From positions 1 through 46,423 of the IMG/VR virus record IMGVR_UViG_3300032092_000059: a DNA stretch of 46,423 nucleotides; one strand, 5' to 3'. Position 1 is the first letter of the stretch. Every line of letters starts with the position of its first letter. Positions 23,201-30,542 of the stretch are shown here, piece after piece. The notes below the pieces were generated by a model that worked only from the letters and a program-made list of their open reading frames with translations, was not told where the DNA came from and did not search any database. The DNA is from a virus. The translations under genes and the position numbers were made by a program.

Positions 23201-23287
23201 GATACACTGACAATTGTTGTTACAAATATCGGTTCTTCAACAGCATCTGTGTTCGGAAGATTATCCTGGACTGAGGCTCAGGCGTAA
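20273..23287 (+). CDS. Large virion structural protein (1004 aa)
   Basis: A beta-rich, low-charge protein with several short repeated modules (HGLALGNEIVVLG and HNLQPGTTIKIGG; SLTISPAYRG) and a conserved-looking core FYIDYTWYGAGFVRWGVRGPKGNVIYVHKMP split over residues 590-620. This core is seen in large structural proteins of aquatic myo- and siphophages. It follows the fibre by 4 nt and is probably a tail or baseplate appendage; exact location is unknown. Confidence 0.7.
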   Translation: MARKVLLETSYTFTPSTRTISIPKTILKERLLLITNVTTNQVIYNFSDPSLGTTSYSATTNSAMVENTTLVLAYNTASMTSTDKLMFTIDTFDESFTPAESQLDPANKFRVSQPRALIDTDFEYGTQTSKWENLGLINNRPFAYARPTPIPNISSINLPTGSRTVTVTLSSGTAPANGTPVTIQDTFLAIADGNFIIENGGGGSSFSYTASAINRTSITEILDPNKTLVNQGVLFSGAQIGGNASLTYSGRKITVVTSVPHGLALGNEIVVLGATATTNPPNGNQEVAQIINTTTFAFYHDQAPTGTIAGGIAIYVRPQSTFAHRPHDGGVLFSANSGSNYAQCVRQTRRYFRYQSGKGIQISSGTVLKPYAGIENITSNNTVAVTVQTKEKHNLQPGTTIKIGGCNESAYNGTFTITNVLSATSFQYQALTVPSATVATGAFYASVEAWYGCQNRLGAFDEQNGLFWEYDGTTLYAVRRSSTFQLSGKVTVSANSATVLQSSVEFPTYFSKQLIPGDKIVIRGQSYKVVSIASDTSLTISPAYRGASASMAIVSRTDDTKIAQSDFNLDKIDGTGPSQYNIDLGKMQMFYIDYTWYGAGFVRWGVRGPKGNVIYVHKMPNNNINTEAYMRSGNLPGRYESSTNPPYTKATTEILTTDAALTVASTAGFPPSGTLVIRNESTYEYVNYTGKSATTFTGLTRGKAGVEAGINITMVTGSSTGTVASNTGIQVGQRVISSAYPEGTFVTSIVGTAIQMSKAALSDNPTGVIIVPMGATSAQAFPFASTSPTMVELAYPSFSASISHWGTSVIMDGNFDEDKSLVFTYGQRTSTSISAGASRALMAIRVAPSVDNGIAAAFGQRELINRMQLTLKALDVTTSTAGANLLVTAVLNGVPTTTNAWTNAVGNVAGVANSSLAQIVDYSLTSTTLVGGEVTAGFFVGTGANSIDLSNVRDLGNSIVGGGSTNSNTNIYPDGPDTLTIVVTNIGSSTASVFGRLSWTEAQA

Positions 23288-23296
23288 GGATATAAA

Positions 23297-23797
23297 ATGT
23301 CTATTACTAAAGGAAATTTTCCCTACGAAACAGATTTGCAGGTTAAATCATTATCAGTTTCTGATAACTGCGGTCTTTCTGGAATAACAACATTTTCTGG
23401 AGTAGTAAAGTTAAGTGGAACACTTGACAGCACATTAGGAAACATTCGGTTTATAGATGGGGTACAGTCAAAACAGGGTACCCCGTCTATAACCCCAATA
23501 TCCACTAAATTCTTTAACTATACATTGAGTGATTTGAATGAAAGAGATTCTATCATTGATATGAGAATGACTGTTGCAAATACAGTAACAATTCCAGCGG
23601 ATAGTGTTATTAATTTCCCCGTAGGAACCACTATGGATATTTTGCAAACAGGAGCAGGACAAACTACAGTCCAAGCAGGACCTGGCGTAGTGTTAAACTT
23701 TACTCCAGGACAAAAGCTAAGATTTCAATGGTCAATTGCAACAATATTAAAGCGAGACGCCAATACTTGGCTTTTATTCGGAGATTTAACAGCGTAA
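23297..23797 (+). CDS. Fibre tip-domain protein (166 aa)
   Basis: Residues about 95-166 (FPVGTTMDILQTGAGQTTV, LKRDANTWLLFGDLTA) match the C-terminal domain of the 453-aa fibre, here as nearly a whole protein with a short N-terminal attachment part. AAGGAT precedes the ATG. As in module A, the gene directly precedes a KTGR-type Hint protein. It may be a separate trimeric tip. Confidence 0.7.
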   Translation: MSITKGNFPYETDLQVKSLSVSDNCGLSGITTFSGVVKLSGTLDSTLGNIRFIDGVQSKQGTPSITPISTKFFNYTLSDLNERDSIIDMRMTVANTVTIPADSVINFPVGTTMDILQTGAGQTTVQAGPGVVLNFTPGQKLRFQWSIATILKRDANTWLLFGDLTA

Positions 23798-23813
23798 GAA
23801 GGGTATTTAAAAA

Positions 23814-25457
23814 ATGGGAAAAAAGACGGGTAGAAAAGCGCAACTCTCTGGAGATTTTGAATATCCAGTACCACCAATAAATGTAGTTGCAACAGATGTA
23901 GGAACAAATAGACCATATAACAATGGTGCTATAAATGTTACTTTTGAATACCCAACAGGTCAATTACCTATTATAAACTATACTGCAAAGTTTACACCAA
24001 ATAGTGGATCAGTTACCTATACAGATTTTTCCGCAACATCTCCAATTGTAATTAGCGGAATACCTTCAGGATTAACTGGCTTTGTAACAGTAAATGCAAC
24101 AAATGCAAATGGAACTTCTCAAGAGTCTACTGCAACCGCTCCGCTTTTAGTTACAACGGTTCCACAGTCACCAAGAACAGTAACAGCAACATCCACAACC
24201 ACTGGACCAGGACACACTACTTCAGATCTTCGTGGTCAAGACGTAGTTTCTTGGGGACACCCAGCAGATGGCGGAAAGGCTATATCAAAGTATATTATTA
24301 CTTCTTCAGATACAGCAACACAGCCAGGTGGACTAGCATCTCCATACGAAACTAATTACCCAGCAACATCTATAGCAATTAGAGAAACCATGGCAACTGC
24401 TCAGATCTATACAGTAAGAGCAGTAAATGCAAATGGTACTTCTCTTGGAGCAGCAACTGGTGAAGTTACAACATTCTTCTCACCACCAGCTTTCTTTTCT
24501 CCGCCCAACTTCTTTGCGCCACCTAACTTTTTTGCACCACCTAACTTCTTTGCGCCACCTAACTTCTTTGCGCCACCGCAGTTCTTTGCGCCACCTAACT
24601 TTTTCGTTCCACCACTATTCTTCGCACCACCGCAGTTCTTTGCACCACCGCAGTTCTTTGCGCCACCGCAGTTCTTTGCGCCACCTAACTTTTTTACCCC
24701 ACCAGGGTTCTTTGCTCCGCCAAGATTCTTTGCGCCACCAGCATTTTTCTCTCCACCAGGGTTCTTTTCGCCTCCAAGATTCTTTTCACCACCAGGGTTC
24801 TTTGCTCCACCAAGATTCTTTGCGCCACCAGGGTTCTTCGGGCCACCAAGATTCTTTGGTCCTCCAGGATTCTGTATCCCAGCAGATACTGAAGTATTAA
24901 CTAAAGACGGCTACAAGAAAGCAAGAGACATTAAGATAGATGATTATTTACTAACTGTTTCTTTTGACAATCTTCCAGCACATGACTCTAATTGTTCACA
25001 AGGATATGTAACAACAGATTGCATGATTAAGGTAGCGGCCTGGAAAGATCTATCTCTTTCTAATCAAGCTACTCTAGAGTCTAGAGTTACAAATATATTT
25101 AAGCAGACTAAATCATCTTTTATGAGAATCAATGATAATGAAAAATATGACTTGTCTCTACTAGAGCAACCTCTTATAAAAAGAGGAAGCGAGTACATGT
25201 TGCCAGAAGTCTCTGATTTACAGATAGGCGATGAGCTATTTAATTATGATAATCCATCAGAACCTATAGTTATAGAGTCTCTAAATGAGATAGAAGAAGA
25301 AAGAGATGTTTTCTTATTTTATAGAGAGCCATGGGGACTTGTTGTAGCCGCATCAATGCTTGCCTATAATGGATGTGCAACAAATGATAAATTTGTTGCA
25401 GAGAATGAGTATCAAGAGTCTGCTGAAGAAGTAGTCTCTGAATCACAAGACAACTAA
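23814..25457 (+). CDS. FN3 - FFxPP repeat - Hint-domain tail protein (547 aa)
   Basis: The N terminus (MGKKTGRKAQ) resembles that of the 405-aa protein. Two fibronectin-III-like domains follow (about 18-113 and 115-219). Residues 221-352 are 22 tandem FFxPPx hexapeptides. A Hint-like domain begins at Cys354 (CIPADTEVLTKDG, DIKIDDYLLTV) and ends near Tyr518-Asn519-Gly (His replaced by Tyr). The block-B His appears replaced (DLSLLEQPLI). Some self-processing residues are thus kept and others lost. It lies directly before the oxygenase operon, making it a candidate substrate. Probably a surface tail protein. Confidence 0.75.
   Translation: MGKKTGRKAQLSGDFEYPVPPINVVATDVGTNRPYNNGAINVTFEYPTGQLPIINYTAKFTPNSGSVTYTDFSATSPIVISGIPSGLTGFVTVNATNANGTSQESTATAPLLVTTVPQSPRTVTATSTTTGPGHTTSDLRGQDVVSWGHPADGGKAISKYIITSSDTATQPGGLASPYETNYPATSIAIRETMATAQIYTVRAVNANGTSLGAATGEVTTFFSPPAFFSPPNFFAPPNFFAPPNFFAPPNFFAPPQFFAPPNFFVPPLFFAPPQFFAPPQFFAPPQFFAPPNFFTPPGFFAPPRFFAPPAFFSPPGFFSPPRFFSPPGFFAPPRFFAPPGFFGPPRFFGPPGFCIPADTEVLTKDGYKKARDIKIDDYLLTVSFDNLPAHDSNCSQGYVTTDCMIKVAAWKDLSLSNQATLESRVTNIFKQTKSSFMRINDNEKYDLSLLEQPLIKRGSEYMLPEVSDLQIGDELFNYDNPSEPIVIESLNEIEEERDVFLFYREPWGLVVAASMLAYNGCATNDKFVAENEYQESAEEVVSESQDN
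24474..24869 (+). repeat. 22 tandem 18-bp repeats coding FFxPPx
   Basis: Exactly 22 units of 18 bp with no indel. The third residue is A, S, V, T or G; the sixth is mostly N, Q, G or R. Early units favour N/Q and late units alternate G and R, suggesting block duplication from both ends. A coding array, not CRISPR. Confidence 0.95.
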
Positions 25458-25460
25458 TCC

Positions 25461-25489
25461 TTGACTATATAGCATAAAAATGCTATTCT
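25461..25489 (+). promoter_or_regulatory. Promoter of the oxygenase operon with internal palindrome
   Basis: TTGACT, 17-nt spacer, TATTCT with an extended TGC. The -10 ends 6 nt before the first ATG, and no Shine-Dalgarno exists, so the first gene should be leaderless. ATAGCAT-AAAA-ATGCTAT (25469-25486) covers the spacer and -10, an operator-like placement; it could also act as a weak terminator. Confidence 0.65.
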
Positions 25490-25495
25490 TTAGTA

Positions 25496-26119
25496 ATGAT
25501 ATACAATAAAAAGCAAATATATCCAGGGATTTGGGTATACCCTAACTCTTTTCCAAAAAGCCTTAATTTAATTAATAGAATTGAGGAATGCGTATCCAAT
25601 AAAGAAACCTCCTGGAACGGCGCAAGCGTATGCCTAGAAGAAGTAGATTTAACATACAGAGATGCCTGGGACTTCAAGCTATCAGATTTAGGCAAAGATC
25701 ATCCTCTTTATAAAGACATATATAATTGCCAAAAAGATGCAGCTGAAGATTTTTGTAATATGTATTCAATTAAAATGGATTTTTGGGAATGGACTAACGT
25801 TGTCAAGTATTACCCAAATCAATTTTTTCAAGAGCATGCAGATGATGGATGGTCTTATAAATGTGCAGTATCTTTAGTTGGTTATCCAAATGACGACTAT
25901 ACTGGTGGAGGATTATATTTTCCTAAATTTAATCTTCATATAACTCCAGAGGTTGGGGATCTTGTAATATTCCCATCATCTTTTATATATTCTCATGTGG
26001 CCCTACCAGTTGAAACAGGCGTTAAATATTCTTTTGTTACTATGCTGGATTATAATGATGATGCCCATACTGAAGAATATGATAGAATGATAGATAACAA
26101 ACACAAGGGGAAAAAATAA
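25496..26119 (+). CDS. 2OG-Fe(II) oxygenase, P4H-like (207 aa)
   Basis: It opens with IYPGIWVYPNSF and keeps His114-Ala-Asp116, DDYTGGGLYFPKF, EVGDLVIFPSS, distal His167 and Lys177. The ten-residue His-to-Lys step is that of prolyl-4-hydroxylases. It should hydroxylate a substrate using O2 and 2-oxoglutarate. First gene of an eight-gene operon, likely leaderless. Closest relative by eye is the next gene (shared YRDAWDFK and TMLDY), a likely tandem duplication. Confidence 0.88.
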   Translation: MIYNKKQIYPGIWVYPNSFPKSLNLINRIEECVSNKETSWNGASVCLEEVDLTYRDAWDFKLSDLGKDHPLYKDIYNCQKDAAEDFCNMYSIKMDFWEWTNVVKYYPNQFFQEHADDGWSYKCAVSLVGYPNDDYTGGGLYFPKFNLHITPEVGDLVIFPSSFIYSHVALPVETGVKYSFVTMLDYNDDAHTEEYDRMIDNKHKGKK

Positions 26120-26120
26120 T

Positions 26121-26861
26121 ATGCTTCCAAATGCAGAAACGATATACCCAGGAATTATTGTATACAGAGACGTTTTTAAAAAAGAATACAACCTGGCAGA
26201 AAGATTAGAAAAGGTTTTAGAAAAACAGGAAAATAAGAAACACTGGAATTTAGCTCAAACAGGTTTTGATACACTAAATACAGACTATAGAGATGCCTGG
26301 GATTTTAAGATTAAAGAAAATGACGGCGGATCTTTAATGTATGGTAATGGAAACCATGTTCAGCAAGAAGACCTTACAGAAGATGAAATTGAGCTAAGAC
26401 AAATATGGAGAGACTCAAAGGGTGTTCAGCTTAGCGCTGTAGCAGACTATATGAATATGTTTCAGCTTCCCCCATTAAATTATTGGGAATCTTTTAACTT
26501 TATCAAGTATGCAAAAAATCAACATTTTAATGTGCACTCAGATCACGGATACTCATACGTCTGCGTTCTTTCATCAGTAGGATATATTAATGATGACTAC
26601 GAAGGAGGGGAACTATTTTTTGATAAGCTAGGACTTAAGATCAAGCCAAAAGCTGGAGACTTATACCTTTTCCCATCTTCTTATATTTATTCTCATGCAG
26701 CAATGCCAGTAAAGTCTGGAACAAAGTATGCTATTGTAACAATGTTAGATTATCAAGAAGCTCCACACACACCTCTTTATAGAGAGATAGAAGCTGGATA
26801 CGAATACAATCATTTCACCGAAGGGAAAAGATTTATACCAGCAGAAAAAAGAGATCAGTAA
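26121..26861 (+). CDS. 2OG-Fe(II) oxygenase, P4H-like (246 aa)
   Basis: It starts with AETIYPGIIVYRDVF and has His139-Ser-Asp141, INDDYEGGELFFDKLG, KPKAGDLYLFPSS, His192 and Lys202. An insertion of about 25 acidic residues (76-98) separates it from its neighbour. The gap to the upstream gene is one base and to the next zero, so expression is tightly linked. Substrate unknown; tail proteins upstream are candidates. Confidence 0.88.
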   Translation: MLPNAETIYPGIIVYRDVFKKEYNLAERLEKVLEKQENKKHWNLAQTGFDTLNTDYRDAWDFKIKENDGGSLMYGNGNHVQQEDLTEDEIELRQIWRDSKGVQLSAVADYMNMFQLPPLNYWESFNFIKYAKNQHFNVHSDHGYSYVCVLSSVGYINDDYEGGELFFDKLGLKIKPKAGDLYLFPSSYIYSHAAMPVKSGTKYAIVTMLDYQEAPHTPLYREIEAGYEYNHFTEGKRFIPAEKRDQ

Positions 26862-27575
26862 ATGATTAAAATTACTGCATACGATAATTTACAAAATACA
26901 GCAAACATAGAACCTCTTTCAGCAAAAAGAGATTGGATGGACGCAACAGAACATAATCACGCATATAGATGTTTCCCTTTGACCCTAGCAAACCAGCTTG
27001 GATGGGGAATATCTTTTCCAGAGGACATAACGTTTATGTGGGATGGAATAACAAGCACATATCCTCACAACGTTAAAGTTTTATCAGGTGAAAAATACTG
27101 TGAGACAGGACGTGGACATGCAACAATTAATTTTAAAACAAACCTAGTCTTTGAAACAGAAAGCAACTACACCCTTCTTTCATTTCCAGTACCAAATAGT
27201 TTTGTTGATGGAGCACAAGCGGTTACTAGCCTATTGTCTTCATCATTTTTTGGCAGCCCGCTACCAGTAGCTTGGAAAATTACAAAGCCTTATACACCAA
27301 TCACAATTAAAGCAAACCAGCCAGTTATTGCAGTTCTACCAATCTCTTTAACAGAATTAAATAATTCTACGCTAGACATTAAACATATAAAAGACATGCC
27401 TAGCCAGCATTTTGAGAAAATGCCAACATACGAAGGTGCAGTTGCGGCAGCCAAAGAGGCGGCAGAAAAACAAATATGGACAGACTATTATAGAGATGCA
27501 ACAGATTACCTGGGAAACAAGTTGGGTACACACGAAGTTAAATCAATTAAGCTAAAGGTTAATAAGTATAAATGA
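26862..27575 (+). CDS. DUF6065-like protein (237 aa)
   Basis: It has the layout I associate with DUF6065: RCFPLTLANQLGWGISFPED (35-54), a GRGHATINF strand, PVPNSFVDGAQAVTS, then AWKITKP and VIAVLPISL. It looks like an all-beta enzyme-like fold without known chemistry. Its location inside the oxygenase operon, with a related protein next to it, suggests it acts on the same substrate or product. The family name is from memory and needs a search. Confidence 0.6.
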   Translation: MIKITAYDNLQNTANIEPLSAKRDWMDATEHNHAYRCFPLTLANQLGWGISFPEDITFMWDGITSTYPHNVKVLSGEKYCETGRGHATINFKTNLVFETESNYTLLSFPVPNSFVDGAQAVTSLLSSSFFGSPLPVAWKITKPYTPITIKANQPVIAVLPISLTELNNSTLDIKHIKDMPSQHFEKMPTYEGAVAAAKEAAEKQIWTDYYRDATDYLGNKLGTHEVKSIKLKVNKYK

Positions 27576-28282
27576 AAATTATTTTTAACTCTAATAGGCA
27601 CTATAACAACAAGGATCTTGTACCTGGACCTACAAAAAATACAATGCCTATGTGGTTTAAAAATGCCAGTAAATATTGGAAAGATTTTGAAGGCAATGAT
27701 GTAGTTGCCCCACCAGATAATAAAAGAGGGCCAGGATTTAAATCTTGTCCAGCTCTACATGATATTTTCACAACAGGATATACATTTACAACGCCATGCG
27801 ACATTAATGTTTTTATGGAAAATGGATACCCGTTAATAAATGCAGAGCCAGGCTATGACGACTTTGTTGCAATACGTTCGCATATGGGAGAGTTCCATTA
27901 CCCTGAAGGATATTATAAATTTGTTTACCACTGGTATCCAAACTGGGGTTTCACTCTTCCAGAAGGATATAGCGCTTTAGTGGTTCAGCCAATCAATAAC
28001 TTTGGTCTGCCTTTTTTAACAGTAGGCGGTATAATTGATAGTGACAAGTACGGAGCACCAGGGTTGATGCCATTCTTTATTAGAGACGGATTCACGGGGG
28101 TGATTCCTAAAGGAACCCCTTATGCACAAATCATTCCGATCAAAAGAGAAGAGTGGAAATCAGAGTTTAACCTGTATACATATCAAGAAATGCAAAAAAA
28201 GCATGATGATCATGTAGCTATTTACAGAGCAGACACGGGTGTTTACAAAAAAAATACATGGGTACCAAAAAGATATGAATAG
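27572..28282 (+). CDS. DUF6065-related protein (236 aa)
   Basis: It starts by ATGA overlap. GFKSCPALHDIFTTGYTF, WYPNWGFTLPEGYSALVVQP, LPFLTVGGIID and IPKGTPYAQIIPIKREEW have the same order as the previous gene's motifs (SFPED / PVPN / ILPISL), so both are probably one superfamily. The function is not known; pairs of this kind with 2OG oxygenases seem to occur in other aquatic phages, a point to verify. Confidence 0.6.
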   Translation: MKIIFNSNRHYNNKDLVPGPTKNTMPMWFKNASKYWKDFEGNDVVAPPDNKRGPGFKSCPALHDIFTTGYTFTTPCDINVFMENGYPLINAEPGYDDFVAIRSHMGEFHYPEGYYKFVYHWYPNWGFTLPEGYSALVVQPINNFGLPFLTVGGIIDSDKYGAPGLMPFFIRDGFTGVIPKGTPYAQIIPIKREEWKSEFNLYTYQEMQKKHDDHVAIYRADTGVYKKNTWVPKRYE

Positions 28283-28295
28283 GAAAAGAAATTAA

Positions 28296-28979
28296 ATGGA
28301 TAACATTGTAGAAAACACATCAGATATTAGAAAACACAGAACGTCTATAACCCCATCAGGATATTTTGGCAATGGAAAAGAAAACATTGTAGAAATTGAA
28401 AATTTGTTGACCGAAGAAGAAAATGAATACCTTCTAAACTTTATTAAGGGCAATCAGATATGGGATCAGGGCCAAGACGTACGTAATGAAAATGGAACTA
28501 TAATTTATCAGCACAACGTATGGGCAGATCGTGTTGCAACAAAAAAATCCCTAGATGAATCAGACCCAAATGTTTCTGTTATGCTAGAGGCAATAATTCA
28601 AAGACTAAGGCTTATTATTGAAAAGCATTTTAATGTAGAGGTAAACCCTACAGGCCCATGTCTAGTAAGATGGCCAGTGGGTTCTATGCAATGGCCACAT
28701 GCAGATAAAGAGTTGCATGAGGGCCCAGACAAGGGCACTGCAAACAATTTCCCTTGGTACGATATTGGTACAGTAATTTATTTAAATGAAGACTACGAAG
28801 GCGGAAGATTACATTTCCCAAAACAAGAAATTGCTTTTAAGCCAAAAGCCAGGGCTGCATATTTTTTCCCAGGCGACTTAAATTATATACACGGAGTAGA
28901 CGTAATTACACAAGGCACCAGATATACCTCACCATGGTTCTGGACTATAACTAAATTAGGAGAAAAAACAAATGGCTGA
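28296..28979 (+). CDS. 2OG-Fe(II) oxygenase (227 aa)
   Basis: Helical N-terminal part with ENLLTEEENEYLLNFI, then His135-Ala-Asp137, IYLNEDYEGGRLHFPK, FKPKARAAYFFPG, distal His199 and Arg209. The Arg makes it the other subtype from its two upstream neighbours. GGAAAAGAAA lies before the ATG. Its end overlaps the next gene by 8 nt. Confidence 0.85.
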   Translation: MDNIVENTSDIRKHRTSITPSGYFGNGKENIVEIENLLTEEENEYLLNFIKGNQIWDQGQDVRNENGTIIYQHNVWADRVATKKSLDESDPNVSVMLEAIIQRLRLIIEKHFNVEVNPTGPCLVRWPVGSMQWPHADKELHEGPDKGTANNFPWYDIGTVIYLNEDYEGGRLHFPKQEIAFKPKARAAYFFPGDLNYIHGVDVITQGTRYTSPWFWTITKLGEKTNG

Positions 28980-29832
28980 TTTCACATCAAAAACACTCTA
29001 TCCTAGAATTGAAATCTACAAGGGCTTGCTCCCAGATCATAAAGAAATTTTTGATGTTGTAAAGTCAACCGAGAGCATTGAAAATGAGTCGGACGAGCAC
29101 TACTTTGTTCCGTGGACAAAATGGAGCAAGTTTGGAACTTACTCATCAACAAAGTTTAAGGGTGCAGTAGAAGACCTTATAGGGAAAAACGAAACCTTCG
29201 ATAAAGAGTATTGGGCTGCAGAAAGAGTCTGGGACGCATACAATGTTGCTATTGAAGACTATATTAAAAAATATAATGTAGAGCTACCAAAGGATTGCCA
29301 GCTAGGATCATCATCATTCTGTAAGTATTTTACCAATGTTGATTCACTAAAGAATAACTTGACTATGCAGTATCACACTGATTTTAAGCAAACCGATAAG
29401 GACGCACCAGGAGATAAGTTTTATATTACATGCACAGTTTACATTAATGATGATTACGAAGGTGGAGAGATAGAATTTTACGTAAACGGAGAATTCGTTC
29501 CCGCATACAAGCCAGAGGCAGGAGACATCATGGTATTCCCATCTGGCGAAGGATACTATCATGGGGTTAAGACCGCAACAAAAGGAAATAAGTATTTAAT
29601 AAGAAACTTTATGTTTTACCCATATGCTGGATCAGAAGAATGGCTTGCAAACCAGTTAAAATATGGTGCAGCAAAATGGGCTGAGATGGAAAAAAGAAGA
29701 ATAAGCCTCGACGTATATGGAGGAAATCTGGTATTTGAAAACGGAAAAGAAAAGGTTCCAACCGAAAAAGAAATACAGGACCACATAGACTATTTGGATA
29801 GTCTAGAAGATAAAGATAAGACGGTGTGCTAA
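28972..29832 (+). CDS. 2OG-Fe(II) oxygenase with C-terminal extension (286 aa)
   Basis: It starts KTLYPRIEIYKGLL, similar to the first two enzymes. His135-Thr-Asp137, INDDYEGGEIEFYVNG, KPEAGDIMVFPSG, His197 and Lys207 are intact. An extra 75-residue C-terminal tail (AKWAEMEKRRISLD..., acidic helices) is not present in the paralogues and may bind a partner. Four-gene chain of overlaps continues through it. Confidence 0.85.
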   Translation: MADFTSKTLYPRIEIYKGLLPDHKEIFDVVKSTESIENESDEHYFVPWTKWSKFGTYSSTKFKGAVEDLIGKNETFDKEYWAAERVWDAYNVAIEDYIKKYNVELPKDCQLGSSSFCKYFTNVDSLKNNLTMQYHTDFKQTDKDAPGDKFYITCTVYINDDYEGGEIEFYVNGEFVPAYKPEAGDIMVFPSGEGYYHGVKTATKGNKYLIRNFMFYPYAGSEEWLANQLKYGAAKWAEMEKRRISLDVYGGNLVFENGKEKVPTEKEIQDHIDYLDSLEDKDKTVC

Positions 29833-30542
29833 TGGAAATTGTATCCCTTAAAGATGATGTTTTTGTTGTTGATAATTTAATTACAGAAGAAGAATGCCAA
29901 AAAATAATTGCTTATTTTGATGCAATTACAGATGCAGGACATTTAAAATGGAACCAGATATCCTTCTACGGCTCATTGGCAATGGGTTACTGGCCATGGG
30001 ATGACAATCTTCTAGTATTTGGATTACCTAAAGACTACTTCTCTATTTTAAAAGAAAAAGTAAAAAAAGCAGGAGAGATCTGTTTTAATAGAGAGCTTTC
30101 AGAAGTAAGCTACCATGCACAGAAATGGGTTATTGGGGCTTTTGCAGGATTCCATTCAGACAACACCCATGAAGATGGAACGCCATCCGCATTTTATAAA
30201 AGCAAGTACGCTGGATTCCTATACCTAAATGATAATTTTGATGGAGGAGTTTTAAACTTTAAGCATCATGATATTGCAATAAAGCCAAAGCCTGGAAGAT
30301 TAGCTTTCTTTAAAGGCGGACACGGTAATGAGCATGAGGTTACTATGGTACAAAAGGCAGAGAGATACACAGTAGGATCTTTCTGGGATAATGCCGATGC
30401 CGTTTACACACCAGAACAAATTGCTGAGTGGGAACAAGAGCTTAAGGAAACAAGGGCAGAGCAAGAAAAAACTTATGAAGAGTGGAACGAGCTTAAGAAA
30501 AAGGGAACTCCTCCAACCCATAAAGGCAAATACGATGTTTAA
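29832..30542 (+). CDS. 2OG-Fe(II) oxygenase with coiled C-terminal tail (236 aa)
   Basis: I chose the ATG that overlaps the upstream TAA (TAATG) rather than the GTG two codons earlier. DNLITEEECQKIIAYF leads to His108-Ser-Asp110, LNDNFDGGVLNFKHHD, KPKPGRLAFFKGG, His168 and Arg178. The last 50 residues are a charged helix (IAEWEQELKETRAEQEK), perhaps for oligomerisation. Its stop overlaps the next start. Confidence 0.85.
   Translation: MEIVSLKDDVFVVDNLITEEECQKIIAYFDAITDAGHLKWNQISFYGSLAMGYWPWDDNLLVFGLPKDYFSILKEKVKKAGEICFNRELSEVSYHAQKWVIGAFAGFHSDNTHEDGTPSAFYKSKYAGFLYLNDNFDGGVLNFKHHDIAIKPKPGRLAFFKGGHGNEHEVTMVQKAERYTVGSFWDNADAVYTPEQIAEWEQELKETRAEQEKTYEEWNELKKKGTPPTHKGKYDV

Noticed and set aside
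24474-24869. CRISPR array
   Set aside because: The units are contiguous 18-bp codon repeats without spacers, inside an open coding frame.
30391-30534. N-terminal extension of the last oxygenase by 48 codons
   Set aside because: It would overlap the previous gene's coiled tail in another frame; the ATG at 30535 has the usual 8-nt coupled overlap.
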